From NCBI GenBank assembly GCA_007644065.1, contig VJWN01000018.1:248001-312000 (forward strand): a DNA stretch of 64,000 nt, read 5' to 3'. This document shows, one piece after another, positions 1 through 11,377 of this stretch. The position numbers and the translations under genes are program-made. Numbering within the stretch: the first letter of the stretch is position 1; each line of letters opens with the position of its first letter. The notes beneath the pieces were generated by a model that was given only the letters and a program-made list of their open reading frames with translations, did no database searches and was not told the DNA's origin. The DNA comes from Margaritispora aquatica. Taxonomy: Eukaryota > Ascomycota > Leotiomycetes > Helotiales > Discinellaceae.

Positions 1-38
1 TTAGAACTAACATTGATAACTTGTACAGTGCTACCTAC

Positions 39-2069
39 AGGATACGCGATTGGAATACCCAATAGGACAATCAGATGTTTGATAGGAGTTGAAGATGATT
101 TTGCAGCACCAAGCTCCTTGCGCAGCCTTGCGAATATTATGTCGTAAGTCTCTGGGTAATTGACTTGTTTACGAGTTCGCTAAAGGCTTGGTAAGTCAAA
201 ACCTCAGCGTTTGTGATGGAGGATCTATACCTCTGTTCGTGCATCAATACCGAAGAATGCTATCCTTGCTCCAAGTCTGGCATAAATGCTTCGTGAGTGT
301 TCTGCAACATAGGGCTAGGAGGAGGTTAATGCTGTACTATGATATTACTGCCACGACAAACTTACTCCTGGTTTGGCGCCAATAATGTAACCTGAGTCAA
401 TTTCTGGCTCACTTAATACGAAAGTGTTTTGCAATTGTCTAGGGTCATCTTCTACACCATGATGACCTGTTGTTTGCGGTGCATCTGCGCGATGTGTTAG
501 TTTGTTCTTGAGTCTAGACTTGAGAGAGATTTTGAGTTCATTAAATGTGAAAATGTAGCCTGTACCAGTAGTATATGTTGACCTTGGTGGGGCAAGGTGG
601 TGTTGAAACAGCAGGTAGTATTTGTTCGCACATCCTCCTATTCCTCTGAAGACGGAACAACGCATGAATTCATCCACGTATGAGCCAAAACCGTCGATAA
701 TCTACTCATGTCAGTCTACCTAGTTTCGGCACTTCAAAGTGCAACTTACATCATGGTCATCCCAAAGATTCAGTTGTGCAATTTGACCGTTAGCTGTAGC
801 AAATGGTTCTGTACCATACCTATTCCACCGGTTAATTTTTGGCTTGACAGAACACAAGAGCTGCTATGCTTACCATCGAATATAATTATTGACATAGTAT
901 TCGTCACATTCTCGTCGCAGCTTTTCCGGGAATGGATACTCTCGCCTTTTCACAGGATTGCCAATATCAGTCCACGGCCTTAGTGGACCTGCAACTCTGA
1001 TGCCATCATTATAGATCTGATCTCCTCCACCAAGCCTACACACAGAAGTATTAGTATCTATGCAAGTCACTTGACAATCAAACACCTACATTACATGGAA
1101 AGGAGCCCTCTCATGCACTCTCATAACATCATTCCATAGCGCCGCGCCACTCCAAGCATCCTCATCAGTACCAACACTGAAACCATTACAAGAGTGAAAC
1201 ATTATTCTCATAGAATCTGTGATTGCTGGAACATAGAAGTGCTGCAAATCTCGCTTTTTTTGATCGCTTGGAAACGTTAATCCGGGTATCTTGTATTCGC
1301 ATCGCAATTCAGACTGCTGCATTGGGACAACAAGGTCAAATCGCCAGAACGTATTGGCAGAATCTGAATATAACTTTGTTCCTTTGACTTTGGTTGATCC
1401 ATCGCCTAGCTGGGAAGCATCCGAACTTGCACCATGCTCACCCGTACTTGAAGTTTGAGACATCCCCAGCACTGGCTGTTGTGCTTGCTCTGAATTGCCA
1501 TTTAGAGCTCCATTAGGCGCATGTATAGGACCGTTGCTGTGAGCACCATTAACCCCATTGCTCGTTGTCCCATTGATTGCATTCGACCGCTCTCCTCCGA
1601 AATTCACTTGCTCCTTCACAACCCATTTCAGCTCAGGTACCGCATGGCTCTCACCAGCTCCACCACCTTTAGTAACAATCAAAACGCTTCCAAACCAAGT
1701 CTCCCTCTCCATACGCCTGTAATTAAGCAATGGACCGCACCTAACCTCCAAGGTATGGCAGTCATCTACCACCTGGCGACCTCCGAGCGGATCAATGTTT
1801 TGCGGCGAGTCATTGCTATGCGCGTTGCCAGCCAGCATAATCGGCTTTGATTTTGTCCCTCCCGAACCAGCAGACTTGGGCGGATCGACACGATCCTGAT
1901 TCAAAAAGTCCGCGAGGTCTTTGCTGCTCTTGTCCGTCCCATTGGGTCTTCGTGGACTGGCATGACGGGCATATGAGCTGGATTCTTGATGTCTCCATCT
2001 GCCGTCGTCCAAATGCTGGTCTGTATGGTCTTTGCCATAGAGAATGTTATCTCTGTAATGCGCCGCCAT
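39..2069 (-). CDS. PhoD-like phosphatase domain protein (3' end beyond window)
   Basis: A metallophosphatase of the fungal PhoD-like type; the substrate is not known. Six exons are visible: 2069-1090, 1035-874, 819-750, 701-366, 314-231 and 179-39. They give 591 residues in an unbroken frame through five introns of 48-54 nt. After splicing, conserved PhoD signatures appear: FHVMLGGGDQIYND, where Gly-Gly-Asp-Gln would bind metal, LWDDHDIIDGFGSY, and YIIGAKPGPYVAEHS followed by IAFFGIDARTE. The first 300 residues are a hydrophilic leader with an Asn/Gly-rich stretch set inside the early domain region. A donor site follows IPIAYP at position 38, and a CTAAC-like branch site lies near the window edge, so the gene continues to the left. 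The start at 2069 is the first Met of the long first exon. Family assignment is firm; biological role is open. Confidence 0.88.
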
Positions 2070-3204
2070 TGTTCATACAGATTGTATTGTTTCGAGGGAA
2101 GTTGATGTCCTTTGTATGAAGTAAGGCTGCGTAATTGTGCAAATGTTCGGAGGTAGGTTTATTTATTGTGGAAGGAAGCTTCCCTGGTGAGCTGCGGCGC
2201 AAATTGTCAGCTTCACAATGGTCAGCTTTGCGATGGTGTAAATTACGCCTTGTTGACAATCCCAAAGAAGCAGAAAAGAGTGTGATTGGGACAGCGCAAT
2301 TCGAAAATATGTACACGTTGTACAGGTAAGGATTCACGGGCAGAGAAAAGTAATCCACCTCGATTATTTCATTAGTTACTGAATAAAAACAAGGTCGGCA
2401 GCTGAGCCAAGACAGCCAAGGCTCTCTCAGTATGTGTGTGGCTTAGGGTGCTAAGGGTGCTAAGGGTGCTAAGATGAAAGGTGCAGATTCATGATGCCCT
2501 TGACAGCAAAAGTAGCCTGAGAAGCAGTCGGAGCTGAGCTTCACCCCTGCAAGGCCCTGGTTTTCATTGCATGCAGCCGGGACGTCGATCTCCAGAGTGG
2601 CTCGAAAGTGGATTCAAGTGTGGATCTGATGCCTCCGGCCGTGACGGACGGCTGTCGCTGACTTTCGGACGATGAGACTCGGACCACTGTAGGGCTAACG
2701 CTTGGTTACCAATCGACACAACCGTTTCTAATCATCGCATCTTTGAGTAAACACAATGCTGAAGCTTGAACTTTGGATGACAAGGCAGAGGATCTCGAGA
2801 AAGTGAAACATAGACTCTTGTCCAATTAGCGGAGCACGAGAGGAAGTAAACGGCCCCCACAGGTAAGCTTCACATTTGCCGAGACACTGCCATATTACCA
2901 CGCCCATTGTATGGAATTCGATCACAAGAATTTTCATGGCTCAGTGTTGATATCGTTGAACTCGTGCTTGCAACTACTTTGAGTACCTTAGTTCTTATAC
3001 CCAAAACGAACAAACATCACTGAGCGTGAAAAGCACCCAGATGTGGTAAGCTCAACTTCTTTCGGCTCGAAATCCTAATACTTCTCGCTTAGAAAGGGGT
3101 CAGCCAAGTCTACGACTGTGGATGTACTAATCTTTCTATGTCATCCCTCATAATTGATACACTTTATACATGCTATCTATACACCATGCCTGCAGGATTT
3201 ACTC
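2070..3204. other. Intergenic region between phosphatase and rhomboid gene
   Basis: This holds the upstream region of the phosphatase gene and the 3' flank of the rhomboid gene. Short open frames here show no recognisable protein. A small 9-bp tandem repeat sits at 2441-2473. Confidence 0.6.
2441..2473. repeat. Short tandem repeat, 9-bp unit
   Basis: The unit gctaagggt occurs three and two-thirds times, with one mismatch in the first copy. It resembles the telomere word TTAGGG by chance but is far too short and irregular to be telomeric. No function is apparent. Confidence 0.8.
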
Positions 3205-4929
3205 TCATAACCTCCCTTCCTTAACTCGATCAATAAATCCCATGTTAGCTCGCCTTTGCCTCTCTAGCTCCTTCCTGTGCCTAATCCTCGCTTCAATCAA
3301 TTGTGCTGCTCCAATGCCACTCACATACCCACCCAAGTGATTCCAGTGGTCGAGTTTGATATTCTTCGAACGTCTGACAACCGCGACAACGTCAGTCGAC
3401 ATCAACAGAAGCAAAGCAGCCAGACAGGAAATAGATGGCCAGCCTTCTGGTGGTAAGCCAAAAACTGTAACTTTCTCTGTGCTGTTGAGCATTAGATAGC
3501 AAGCGATGATACCGCAGATGGCACCAGATGCACCCAAACTTGAGGTAATGAAGCTCTTCTTAAATGTGTAGTATGCGAGAGAAGTAAATCCCCCTATAGC
3601 ACCTGTAGACATGAAAACAGCAAGAAATTGAGACCTCCCAATCTCATCGTGAAGTCTTGTGCCCACAAAATACAAACATATCATGTTCGCAGCGAGATGG
3701 CTAAAACGCTGCTGGGAGAAAATGCTCCCGATCAGTGACAATGGTCTTGGAAATCCAGGGTAGAAAATGAAGTTCATATTCAGCAATCGAAAAGCTGGTG
3801 GGAAATGCCACAGCGCATAGATAAGAACATTCATGAGAATAAGGCCAGTCAAGGTCGCTGCAGATGGCGGTACATCAGGCCAAAATCGCCGTGACTGTTG
3901 TGGTGGGATATAGACCTCAACGAAGAGCAGAGATGCACCGATGACAGCTAGAGCTACAAGTAAAGATGGCCCTAAGCGCCTGAAAGTAGACATCTCCAGG
4001 GGCTTGTCTGGTAGGAATTCAGCTCGTTTGACATGGTATTGAATCCTAGGATTTTGGCCATAAGCACTGAGCTCGACTTTTGATTTCGGTCTAATATTCT
4101 CCAGAGGTCCAGTATTTTGACCTATTTCCTCAGCCTGCTTCTGTCGATTGGCCTTGGCAATTGCGTCCTCTTGGTCCAACCTCTTCAAGTTGTCTTTTCG
4201 AATCTTATCTAGACCACTTTCTCCATATACATCTTCCCGTGGGGTAGAATTAGGTGCGTAAATGTCGTTTCCCTTCACAACTTTTGGCTTTCCACTTTTG
4301 CTCGGCTTGTAAAGTCCTATCCTTTCTGCATCGGAGACTATTTCCGCTTCCATCTCAGCCAGTTCTTGCTCGGCTCTCAAGCCTGCGCATTCCACTTCAT
4401 CTACAGGCACATTTTCCCTCAGCCAAGCTAGAGAGATCTTCAGGGCTGTTGTTTTGACTGTCCTCATTGTAAGCGACGGATCTTGCAGAGTGCCAGCCAC
4501 TCGTCGACCATGCAAAACACGAGTTATATGATTTGCCATGTCAACATCCAGCTGGCCGTTGAATATCTTCTTAGCTTCTGCCTTCGAAAACGGCGTTCCT
4601 CTGAATTTCAACCCTTTTTCATCAGCGTAGTTTGGAGGCAATTGATCGTATCTTGTAATGATTGGTGTCAACGTCGATGTCGATTTATATGTTCGAATCC
4701 ATGGCCGCGGCCCCTTCACTGCTGAGGAGCCCCGCCATGATCTTCTTCCTTGGTGACCACTGAGATTTGGGAAAAGTTCATGCGCTCGAACGCTCGATTG
4801 CTCAAAATATGTGCGAGCAGAGTCGTGTGCAAGCCTCGTAGCCAGACTGTCCACCTTCTGATATGTCCGGAAGATTGTCCGATAGCTCAAACACGATATT
4901 CGTGACGTCGAAGGCCAGAGGCTGTTCAT
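3205..4929 (-). CDS. Rhomboid-family intramembrane serine protease, probably mitochondrial
   Basis: A polytopic membrane protease predicted to cleave transmembrane substrates, related to the Pcp1/PARL group that acts in the inner mitochondrial membrane. The single exon encodes 574 residues. The catalytic core is in the last 250 residues: FSHLAANM in the helix before the active site, GASGA with the nucleophile near Ser468, and DHWNHLGG with the general base near His531. About six hydrophobic segments span residues 325-555. The first 300 residues are basic at the start (consistent with a presequence), then charged and probably coiled; yeast Pcp1 is much shorter, so this leader is an extension. 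The gene diverges from TMA17 across 311 bp. Mitochondrial location is inferred from the family and the basic N-terminus. Confidence 0.9.
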   Translation of the reverse strand: MNSLWPSTSRISCLSYRTIFRTYQKVDSLATRLAHDSARTYFEQSSVRAHELFPNLSGHQGRRSWRGSSAVKGPRPWIRTYKSTSTLTPIITRYDQLPPNYADEKGLKFRGTPFSKAEAKKIFNGQLDVDMANHITRVLHGRRVAGTLQDPSLTMRTVKTTALKISLAWLRENVPVDEVECAGLRAEQELAEMEAEIVSDAERIGLYKPSKSGKPKVVKGNDIYAPNSTPREDVYGESGLDKIRKDNLKRLDQEDAIAKANRQKQAEEIGQNTGPLENIRPKSKVELSAYGQNPRIQYHVKRAEFLPDKPLEMSTFRRLGPSLLVALAVIGASLLFVEVYIPPQQSRRFWPDVPPSAATLTGLILMNVLIYALWHFPPAFRLLNMNFIFYPGFPRPLSLIGSIFSQQRFSHLAANMICLYFVGTRLHDEIGRSQFLAVFMSTGAIGGFTSLAYYTFKKSFITSSLGASGAICGIIACYLMLNSTEKVTVFGLPPEGWPSISCLAALLLLMSTDVVAVVRRSKNIKLDHWNHLGGYVSGIGAAQLIEARIRHRKELERQRRANMGFIDRVKEGRL

Positions 4930-5240
4930 CCTTCCATGCAGCTATCGTGACATATCAATGCGCACGAGTTCTCAGATAACCATCTGCGCGATTACTCGTC
5001 TCACATCTACGAGTTCGTCGGCGTCGTCGTTGTCGTAGTAGCAAGTTGATCTAAGACATATCATTGTCAAATAAATTTAAGCACGGGGTCCTTCACGGCA
5101 GAAATTCGGGTCTAGTCGCGTCTCCCCGCTGCTGCCTCTTGACGTGAAGGGGCTTCGAGTTCACTACCACAAGAGCAATTAAACAGACCAGGTTCTCACA
5201 TCAACTCCCACAATTTACATACAAAACAGAAGTCCTCACA
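4930..5240. promoter_or_regulatory. Shared divergent promoter region, rhomboid / TMA17
   Basis: The 311 bp separate two outward-facing start codons. No TATA box or clear operator is visible, and no other gene lies here. Its role as a promoter for both genes follows from position only. Confidence 0.45.
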
Positions 5241-5846
5241 ATGTCCAACGAAGCACTCCCGATATCCCCTGCCCGCTTCGCGGAAGCACTCAAGGATCTA
5301 CCCCTCAGCACCCTCCACCTCAAAGCTGCCGAACTTCGCAACTCCATCGCACATCTCGACTATTCCAACCTACAGCTCAAGCCGTTCGCAGACGGTACCG
5401 AAGGGGGTGGCGTACCCGATGAAGACTGTGTAGATGCGATCAAGGAGAATGAAATTGTCATTGCACGGATGTTAGAGCGAATTACAATTCTAAAGGCAGA
5501 AGTTGAGAGCAGAGGGAGTTCATGGCTGGAATTTCAGACGCAAGAAGAATTGGAGCCTAAGTCAGAAGAGGCCGATGGAGAGACGCTAGTCAACGGAATT
5601 GGCGAGGTGCATGTTGCTGCTGCTGGAGCAGAGTCTAGGAGTAATGCTTGGACTGATGGGACGTTCCAGACTGGTCGGATTGTGAATGGAGAAGTTAGAA
5701 TGGATAATGGAGCGCAAGCTGGAAATACGACAAACGGTACATCACATACAGGTGGTAGACTTGATGACGCCGCTTTACGGACAGCCATGGAAGAGAGGAT
5801 GCGAGCACTTGCTGAAGAAGGAGATGACGAAGGTATGCATTTATGA
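5241..5846 (+). CDS. TMA17: Tma17/Adc17-like proteasome assembly chaperone
   Basis: Tma17 (Adc17) helps assemble the 26S proteasome base by pairing ATPase subunits, and in yeast is induced on proteasome stress. The 201-residue, intronless product carries the family core in its first half: the helix AAELRNSIAHLDYSN, matching the yeast EIENSINHLQRSN region, then IKENEIVIARMLERI, matching the yeast RENEIVLNNYNERV region. Two helices with this spacing are diagnostic. The second half is low complexity, rich in Asn, Gly and Glu, and ends in an acidic tail with GMHL. The start at 5241 is the first Met and opens directly into the conserved part. The assignment is by motif recognition, without a search. 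Confidence 0.75.
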   Translation: MSNEALPISPARFAEALKDLPLSTLHLKAAELRNSIAHLDYSNLQLKPFADGTEGGGVPDEDCVDAIKENEIVIARMLERITILKAEVESRGSSWLEFQTQEELEPKSEEADGETLVNGIGEVHVAAAGAESRSNAWTDGTFQTGRIVNGEVRMDNGAQAGNTTNGTSHTGGRLDDAALRTAMEERMRALAEEGDDEGMHL

Positions 5847-6302
5847 AGGACCAGGTTCAAGGAAAATCACATTAGGCCAAGTCAATATTCCGATCTAAAA
5901 GAGAAGAATGCATACATGACAGCGATCGTTACCAAAATTTAGATTCTACACAAATCCCCTACATGAATGCAAATGCTCTCTACAGGAAGTATCTTGTTTG
6001 TAATGTATGTAAGTTTCGTGCGTATGTAAAAGCCGTCCTAATCAATGCAAGCAGAACATGTTGTATCCCAAGTTCTTCCGACTCCCATCTTCTGGTGATG
6101 CAATGCATCAGAAAACCAACCCAATGCAATGAATTCGTGAAAAACTGCAGCCAGCAGTAGACCCTTAGATTTGGACGCCTTTCCCATATATGCTAAACTC
6201 AAAGTGCACCGTACACCGTAGCTAAAGAGACGCCCCAACAAAGAAATGAGAGCAATTTATACAATGAAAGTAAGAACGAATGGATGAGCCGATGGGGCAT
6301 CA
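5847..6302. other. Convergent intergenic spacer
   Basis: 3' flanks of TMA17 and the next leftward gene. It contains no supported gene; the open frames here are short and unlike any known protein. Confidence 0.6.
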
Positions 6303-7616
6303 TTATGCTAGCACCACATTTCCAACTGGTTGTTTGGACGGAAAGCGAAATGCGTCTGCGTCTGGAAACTTCGATTCGATGCTGGAAACTGTCTCGTCTC
6401 TGACAAGCGTGGCTCTTGAACCAGGAGTTGAAGACTTGGACTTGGTAGTATTGTTTGTCTCCAGTGACAAAATCTCTTGAAGGGCTCGGCTACTGCTTGA
6501 CTGTGACCGAGAAACTGTTGTGGAAGCGCTCAATATGGGGGAAAGAACTGGACGAACAGGGTGTTCCCGCACTTCGATTCGTGACACACTGGATGGATGA
6601 TTTGCTGGAATTGGGATGTGTTCAATCGTGTCTTGAGAGCTTCTCCCCGAACTGGATATTGAGATGGGAGCTGGCTTCACTTTACGCCTTCTGGTCGCTA
6701 AATCCGATAATGACGAATCCGAAGAGCTCCTGTCCCGTGAAATTTTGGCAGGACTCGCAGCAGCTCTCTCAGCCCGCTCTGTTACCGATCGCGCTTCCAA
6801 ATACGTTGGTGTTTCGCCTCGTTGTACCTTCAGATCCACCAATCTCTCTGTAACTTGGCGGCTCAGGCTTAACGTGCTCTCGCCACCTTTTCGACTGCTT
6901 CCATTACTTCCAGCCCGGCTTCTATTTACTACACGCTCTTTACCCTCCATCACCTTAGCCGATGGTGGAGGTTGGAGCATCCACCGGGTCTCGCCTCTAC
7001 CAGCAGGTGCTGTACTAACGACTGGTGGATGTAGGTCATTGACAGGCGGGTTCCTTGGAGTATACCAGGTCGCAGGGTTTTCCTCCTCTTTGATTGCGCC
7101 AACTTTACTTAGACGGGACTCCAATAACCGCCCAGCAGATGTCCCTGCCTTCGCAATAGCATCCATAATTCTCTGTCCAGGACCTGGCACATCCTCACCC
7201 CACAAGGCTTCGTCCTCCCTTTGGTATCTTTTGAAGTTCCAGCCCTCTCCAGATATTCGCGAGCCTTCTGTGGCTGCGGTAGGACTACTAGGTGGTTCTG
7301 AACTGATCGCCGTGCTACTCCCAGCATAACTGCTACCTTGACCAGCAGTATTCAATGCTCTTTGACTTGTATTCTTGCTAGAAGTTTTCCCTTTCGAGGG
7401 CCCAGGACCCATCATGATCTCCTCGGTCCAGTAGGGATTCGTATTGAATGGCGAGGGATGTCGATAAAGTCCAGGTTGTTCTGTTTCCAACGTCTGCTTT
7501 TCCGTTCTCTCCTTCTTTGCCTGCACCTTTGCGGTCCGCCGGTGACGTATCTTCGCACAGGCACCACATGATAGCACGTAGAAAGCAACGGACTGTAGAG
7601 CCACATCTAGAGACAT
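6303..7616 (-). CDS. Conserved fungal protein of unknown function, N-terminal hydrophobic segment
   Basis: I do not recognise a named function. The frame opens at 7664, but the Met at 7616 (MSLDVALQSVAFYVLSCGAC) is the likelier start, because it begins the hydrophobic N-terminus directly; this gives about 437 residues. After a short membrane-like or signal-like segment comes a basic stretch, then the compact motif LYRHPSPFNTNPYWTEEI, followed by MMGPGP, which looks like the conserved anchor of the family. The middle has a WNFKRYQREDEALWG patch. The rest is Ser/Arg/Pro-rich and probably disordered, and could be phosphorylated. It is single-exon. It converges on TMA17 and has 1.7 kb of empty upstream DNA. 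Confidence 0.72.
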   Translation of the reverse strand: MSLDVALQSVAFYVLSCGACAKIRHRRTAKVQAKKERTEKQTLETEQPGLYRHPSPFNTNPYWTEEIMMGPGPSKGKTSSKNTSQRALNTAGQGSSYAGSSTAISSEPPSSPTAATEGSRISGEGWNFKRYQREDEALWGEDVPGPGQRIMDAIAKAGTSAGRLLESRLSKVGAIKEEENPATWYTPRNPPVNDLHPPVVSTAPAGRGETRWMLQPPPSAKVMEGKERVVNRSRAGSNGSSRKGGESTLSLSRQVTERLVDLKVQRGETPTYLEARSVTERAERAAASPAKISRDRSSSDSSLSDLATRRRKVKPAPISISSSGRSSQDTIEHIPIPANHPSSVSRIEVREHPVRPVLSPILSASTTVSRSQSSSSRALQEILSLETNNTTKSKSSTPGSRATLVRDETVSSIESKFPDADAFRFPSKQPVGNVVLA

Positions 7617-7664
7617 ATCGATATGTGATCGATCATGTAGGTGCAAGACGATAGATGGAAACAA

Positions 7665-9363
7665 AAAATTCGTATTATGAATGCATCGAGGCTAAGGGAT
7701 ACAGCCCGAGTAAAAGACGATCAATCCGTTGCAGATCTGTTTCGAGAAATGCTCTTTGGGCTTGACCGCGCAATTGGAGATTCGCAGGGACAGCGCAAAG
7801 TCGCGCTTGATCCTAAAAGCTTTGAAGGAAGTGGCTTGTAAATTAGCCGTGGAACAATGCCAGTAATGGTAATTGTATTCAATTTTGACCTATCAGACTC
7901 GGAGACAAGAGACGAATCGATGTTCGTGCGTCGAGTAGATGTGGCTCGTCTACAACATTGGTGGTTTCAAATCCGGTTGTGGACAATTCGGGCTTCGTGA
8001 TCAATACAATGGAATAGTTGGAAAGGACGTAAGGCGGGTTCGATCGCTTCCAATGTATCTAGGTGGGATGAATTGTTAATCGGCCGGGAGATGTGCTGGC
8101 AGGTAAGTCTACTGTGGAGTATTGATGCTAATTGATGATGCCCTCGTGGAGGAGAGTTCTGCCCCTCACAAACAATGAAGTGGTTCTGCTGGTCCGGATC
8201 TTCCTAGACGGGAAGGCTTAGTATTAGTTGGCAGGAAGCTAAAGCACGGCGCAGCGACGAATCCTGTCTTGGAAGGTAACCGAGGGTGGGATGCTTTATG
8301 GCTCAATTCTGGTCAGGTATCAAAATTTGGGACATAATGATTCCAGGAAGGGATTGTTTTGACAGAAACACAATCCCTTGGACCTACCTTTGGGACTCGG
8401 GGGGGGGTGGATTGTTTCACTAGGTAAAAAGAGGCTGTCAACATTTACCCCATGTACACTTAAATGCAGGTCAATCCGTTGCCCCTGAATGTTTTGGAAG
8501 GTGGGGTCCATAAGTTGGGGTTAAGTTTCACAGCACGGATTGTATGCTAGATGATCACCAAGTGTATCTCGAGAGGTCTGTCAGTGTCAATATAAACATC
8601 ACTGAAGTAAGTTCGAGAGGCGATACCATCCCAACTGGTTTCCCTTTCCAAGCGTCAATAAATCCCGTGAGAGACATTTGTGGAAATCACACTGGATTTC
8701 CGTTTATTTGCCTGAATTCTTAGGTCAAGGGTGGACCTTTTGAAGCTTCTCAGCCAATACGGCTATGCACGTTTAAATATCTCCTTCCCTGATCGAACAT
8801 CAATTTCAATCAGTGTGTCTAGTGGCGCAGGATCACGAGTCACATAGGGAGTATGCATGAAGTCTAAAAAGGCATTGCCCGAGTAATGTTCTGTACACGA
8901 TTTTCAAGTGCAGCTGCACCGATGGCAGCTCTGTTGGATATCGTCTTTTAAAGTCCAATCCTAGCAATTTTCCCTTTTGTTGTACTCACAAACCGAAGAA
9001 TTGACCCAAGAACGCCATTCCCTCAAAACAAGAAGGGAGGATACAAGTACAGCATGAGATCCATATGCAACCACTCCTCCCATTTGATGCCGAATATGCA
9101 AAGACGTATGAAGCACTATGCTTGCGGTGCAGAATCAAAGCAAGCTGTGCAGTGTACAAGTGAAGAAGGACACGCCCAGTCGGAAATTATAAGAAAGAGG
9201 GATGCCCAAACAAAGCAATCTTCGTAAAGCCATGGCACGAGCAAGCGAGCAGCAACTGAGAGCCATTCCTGGGATACGGAGCCATGCACCCTGGATGTTC
9301 AGGATTCGTCAAGTGGTGCTAGAACAGTGCAGGAAAGTACGGCAGTCATCACAGATCGATCGC
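7665..9363. other. 1.7-kb intergenic region without a supported gene
   Basis: All open frames are under 110 codons and none resembles a known protein on either strand. A run of G bases lies near 8400. It may hold the upstream control region of the gene starting at 7616 and the 3' end of the gene ending at 9364. Confidence 0.55.
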
Positions 9364-10620
9364 CTATGCAACCTCCCATTCAGAATCCTCAATCTCTTCC
9401 TCTCGCTCAACAGCCTTGCCGGTCTTTGGCTCCGTGTAAACGGTCTTTACAGCCCAGGTCTGGCCAGGTGGGGTTGGTGCGATGAGGGCAGGGGCTTCAA
9501 AATCCTTGCTTGCGGCAGCTGATTTAGCTTCCTTGACCTCCACGTCTTCAGTTGCAACAGGGGCCTTCTTCTTTCGCTTGTCTTTTGATACAGTCTTCCA
9601 ATCTGCAGACTCCTCTTGAATTTTGCGGATCTGTTCTTCTTCAGACATGCCATTGTATTCAGCTGCCAACTTGCTGCTTTCCTTTGACTTCACACCATTG
9701 CTGCTAGTCTTTGCGGGCTCAAGCGTGTCGAGGAGCTCAACCTTGCTGCCCGAAGTAGCTGGACTTCCATTTGGTGCTGAGGGAGCCCAGACGGACGATG
9801 ACGGTGCCTTGCTTGCCATGAAAACACTTCCATCCTTAGCAGCTCTACCCTCTGCTTCTCTTGCAGTTCGACGTTGCTTCTCCTCCAACACCTTTCGCTC
9901 TTTCTCCTCAGCCTCTCGTTCAAGACGGTTAGCTTCAGCCTTTTGTCGATTTTGTCTCTGCTTCTTTGTCTCTTGGGGTTCAGCAGGCTTGGCTGTCTTT
10001 GGCTTCTTCGCATTTGTAGCGTTCGTGGGTGAGGTGATCTTCAAAACTTGTGGTCCTGAGTTCGCCTTCTCCAGCATATCGGAAACATCGCCACTGGCAA
10101 CTGGATCCATTGAAGTAGCATTCAGTTCAGGGGAGTCCATGGGAGATTGGTCATCATCTGCATCACCACCAGTAGCAGATGATGGAGCAGTTGCGTTGTC
10201 GGAACTCTCAACGATGGGCTTCTCTTGAGCACGAGTCTGCTTGACCGATTTCTGACGGTTGCTTGTCGTTTGAGCTTTACCAGCAATGATAGTTCCTGAT
10301 TTGGCATTTGAAAGCTGGCGAGCAAATTCGCGATTGTCTACTTCATCACCAGCCGTGTCATCCACAGCGCTTGTATATGCCTTCTCCTCTGACTTAGGGG
10401 TTGGGATCGCTTTCGACTTCTGCTTTGTGTCCTGATCGTTCACTGTATCCTTTTTTGCCTTCTTGGTCTTCGGTTCCTTGCGAGGCTCGGTGATCTTCGC
10501 GCTCGGCTTTGGGACCACAGTGCGGCGGTTCTTGTTCTTCTTTTGGTTGCTAACCCAGTAGAAGGCTCCAGCTGCGGCGATGAGGGCTGCCCATCCTCCG
10601 ACAACTTTGACAGATTCCAT
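9364..10620 (-). CDS. Conserved fungal membrane-anchored, highly charged protein, unknown function
   Basis: No named family was recognised. The frame opens at 10662, but the Met at 10620 (MESVKVVGGWAALIAAAGAF) starts right at a single transmembrane segment of about 18 residues, so I prefer it; the product is about 418 residues. After the anchor come a Lys-rich linker, long Ser/Thr/Ala-rich stretches, and a strongly predicted coiled coil rich in Arg, Lys, Glu and Gln (roughly residues 215-260). The C-terminus is better ordered: SADWKTVSKDKRKKK, PPGQTWAVKTVYTEPKTG, and an acidic end EEEIEDSEWEVA that looks conserved. The layout suggests an ER or mitochondrial surface protein with a cytosolic tail, but that is inference. 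Confidence 0.7.
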   Translation of the reverse strand: MESVKVVGGWAALIAAAGAFYWVSNQKKNKNRRTVVPKPSAKITEPRKEPKTKKAKKDTVNDQDTKQKSKAIPTPKSEEKAYTSAVDDTAGDEVDNREFARQLSNAKSGTIIAGKAQTTSNRQKSVKQTRAQEKPIVESSDNATAPSSATGGDADDDQSPMDSPELNATSMDPVASGDVSDMLEKANSGPQVLKITSPTNATNAKKPKTAKPAEPQETKKQRQNRQKAEANRLEREAEEKERKVLEEKQRRTAREAEGRAAKDGSVFMASKAPSSSVWAPSAPNGSPATSGSKVELLDTLEPAKTSSNGVKSKESSKLAAEYNGMSEEEQIRKIQEESADWKTVSKDKRKKKAPVATEDVEVKEAKSAAASKDFEAPALIAPTPPGQTWAVKTVYTEPKTGKAVEREEEIEDSEWEVA

Positions 10621-10662
10621 GATGACACTTAGAGGGCCCTGCACGAAGGTCAATTGGAGCAC

Positions 10663-11377
10663 AAGTCATTCTTGCGGAAGGTGAAATACCAATTGAGATG
10701 TGATAAAGATTCGGCTCGCAGGTGAGTAGGATGCTGCTCGAGATGGAGATCCGGGGATATTATGGCAGATGGCAGGTGTATGATGGTGATGGTAATGGTG
10801 ATGCGAGTAGGATGAAGTATGATCGATGTGGAAGGTAAGGAGTCGATGGTCGAGTCAATAAGGACAGAATGCCTTTGGATGTATCACCCTTTAATGAATC
10901 TCGTGAATAATACGAACAAATAATCACCAATGGCGACGTGTCTTGAGTCCCGACGAGCTCAGCCTCTAGGTAATTGTAGGTCACCGTACTTAACAAATGT
11001 GGCAGAGGTAAGGTAGGGATGGCAAAGCAGGGGGATAATATTTTAGGGATCTGATATGTCGGCTCCGGCCAATACTGAAAAGGCTCACCGCTCAAGGCAG
11101 AATTATGTGTTGAATGGGGAAGGTCGTGAATCGCTTATGCCCCACTGAGCAAGCTATACATCTGCCCAGCAATCCAGGTAACACTGCAATATTTCTACAC
11201 CACGGTTCCTTCTTCCGAGTTCAAGAAAGTTTGTGGTGTTTGCTAGGAGTTTTCAGACTATACATCGTTGCTTGCAATCTATATAATATCCTTACTCTCA
11301 AAATCTTGCTTTAGAACGAATTGTCAAAAGTACCCCTCTTACAACCCCTCTTCTTTTGCTGAAATCATATTCGAAGA
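10663..11377. other. Divergent intergenic region
   Basis: Upstream DNA of the leftward membrane protein and the rightward nucleoside hydrolase. Short frames here do not look coding. A CT-rich stretch just before 11378 is typical of a fungal core promoter or 5' leader. Confidence 0.5.

Noticed and set aside
2441..2473. Telomere-like TTAGGG words
   Set aside because: Only one exact TTAGGG in a 9-bp repeat of under four units, flanked by ordinary genes on both sides.
6664..7329. Rightward open frame of 221 codons
   Set aside because: Exactly antisense to a Ser/Arg-rich coding region whose composition produces long open frames on the other strand; no domain.
8395..8410. G-rich run as a G-quadruplex or assembly gap mark
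   Set aside because: Single run of G without further G tracts nearby; no evidence for either.
9623..10228. Rightward open frame of 201 codons, Ser/Phe-rich
   Set aside because: Antisense shadow of the Lys/Glu-rich membrane-anchored protein gene.
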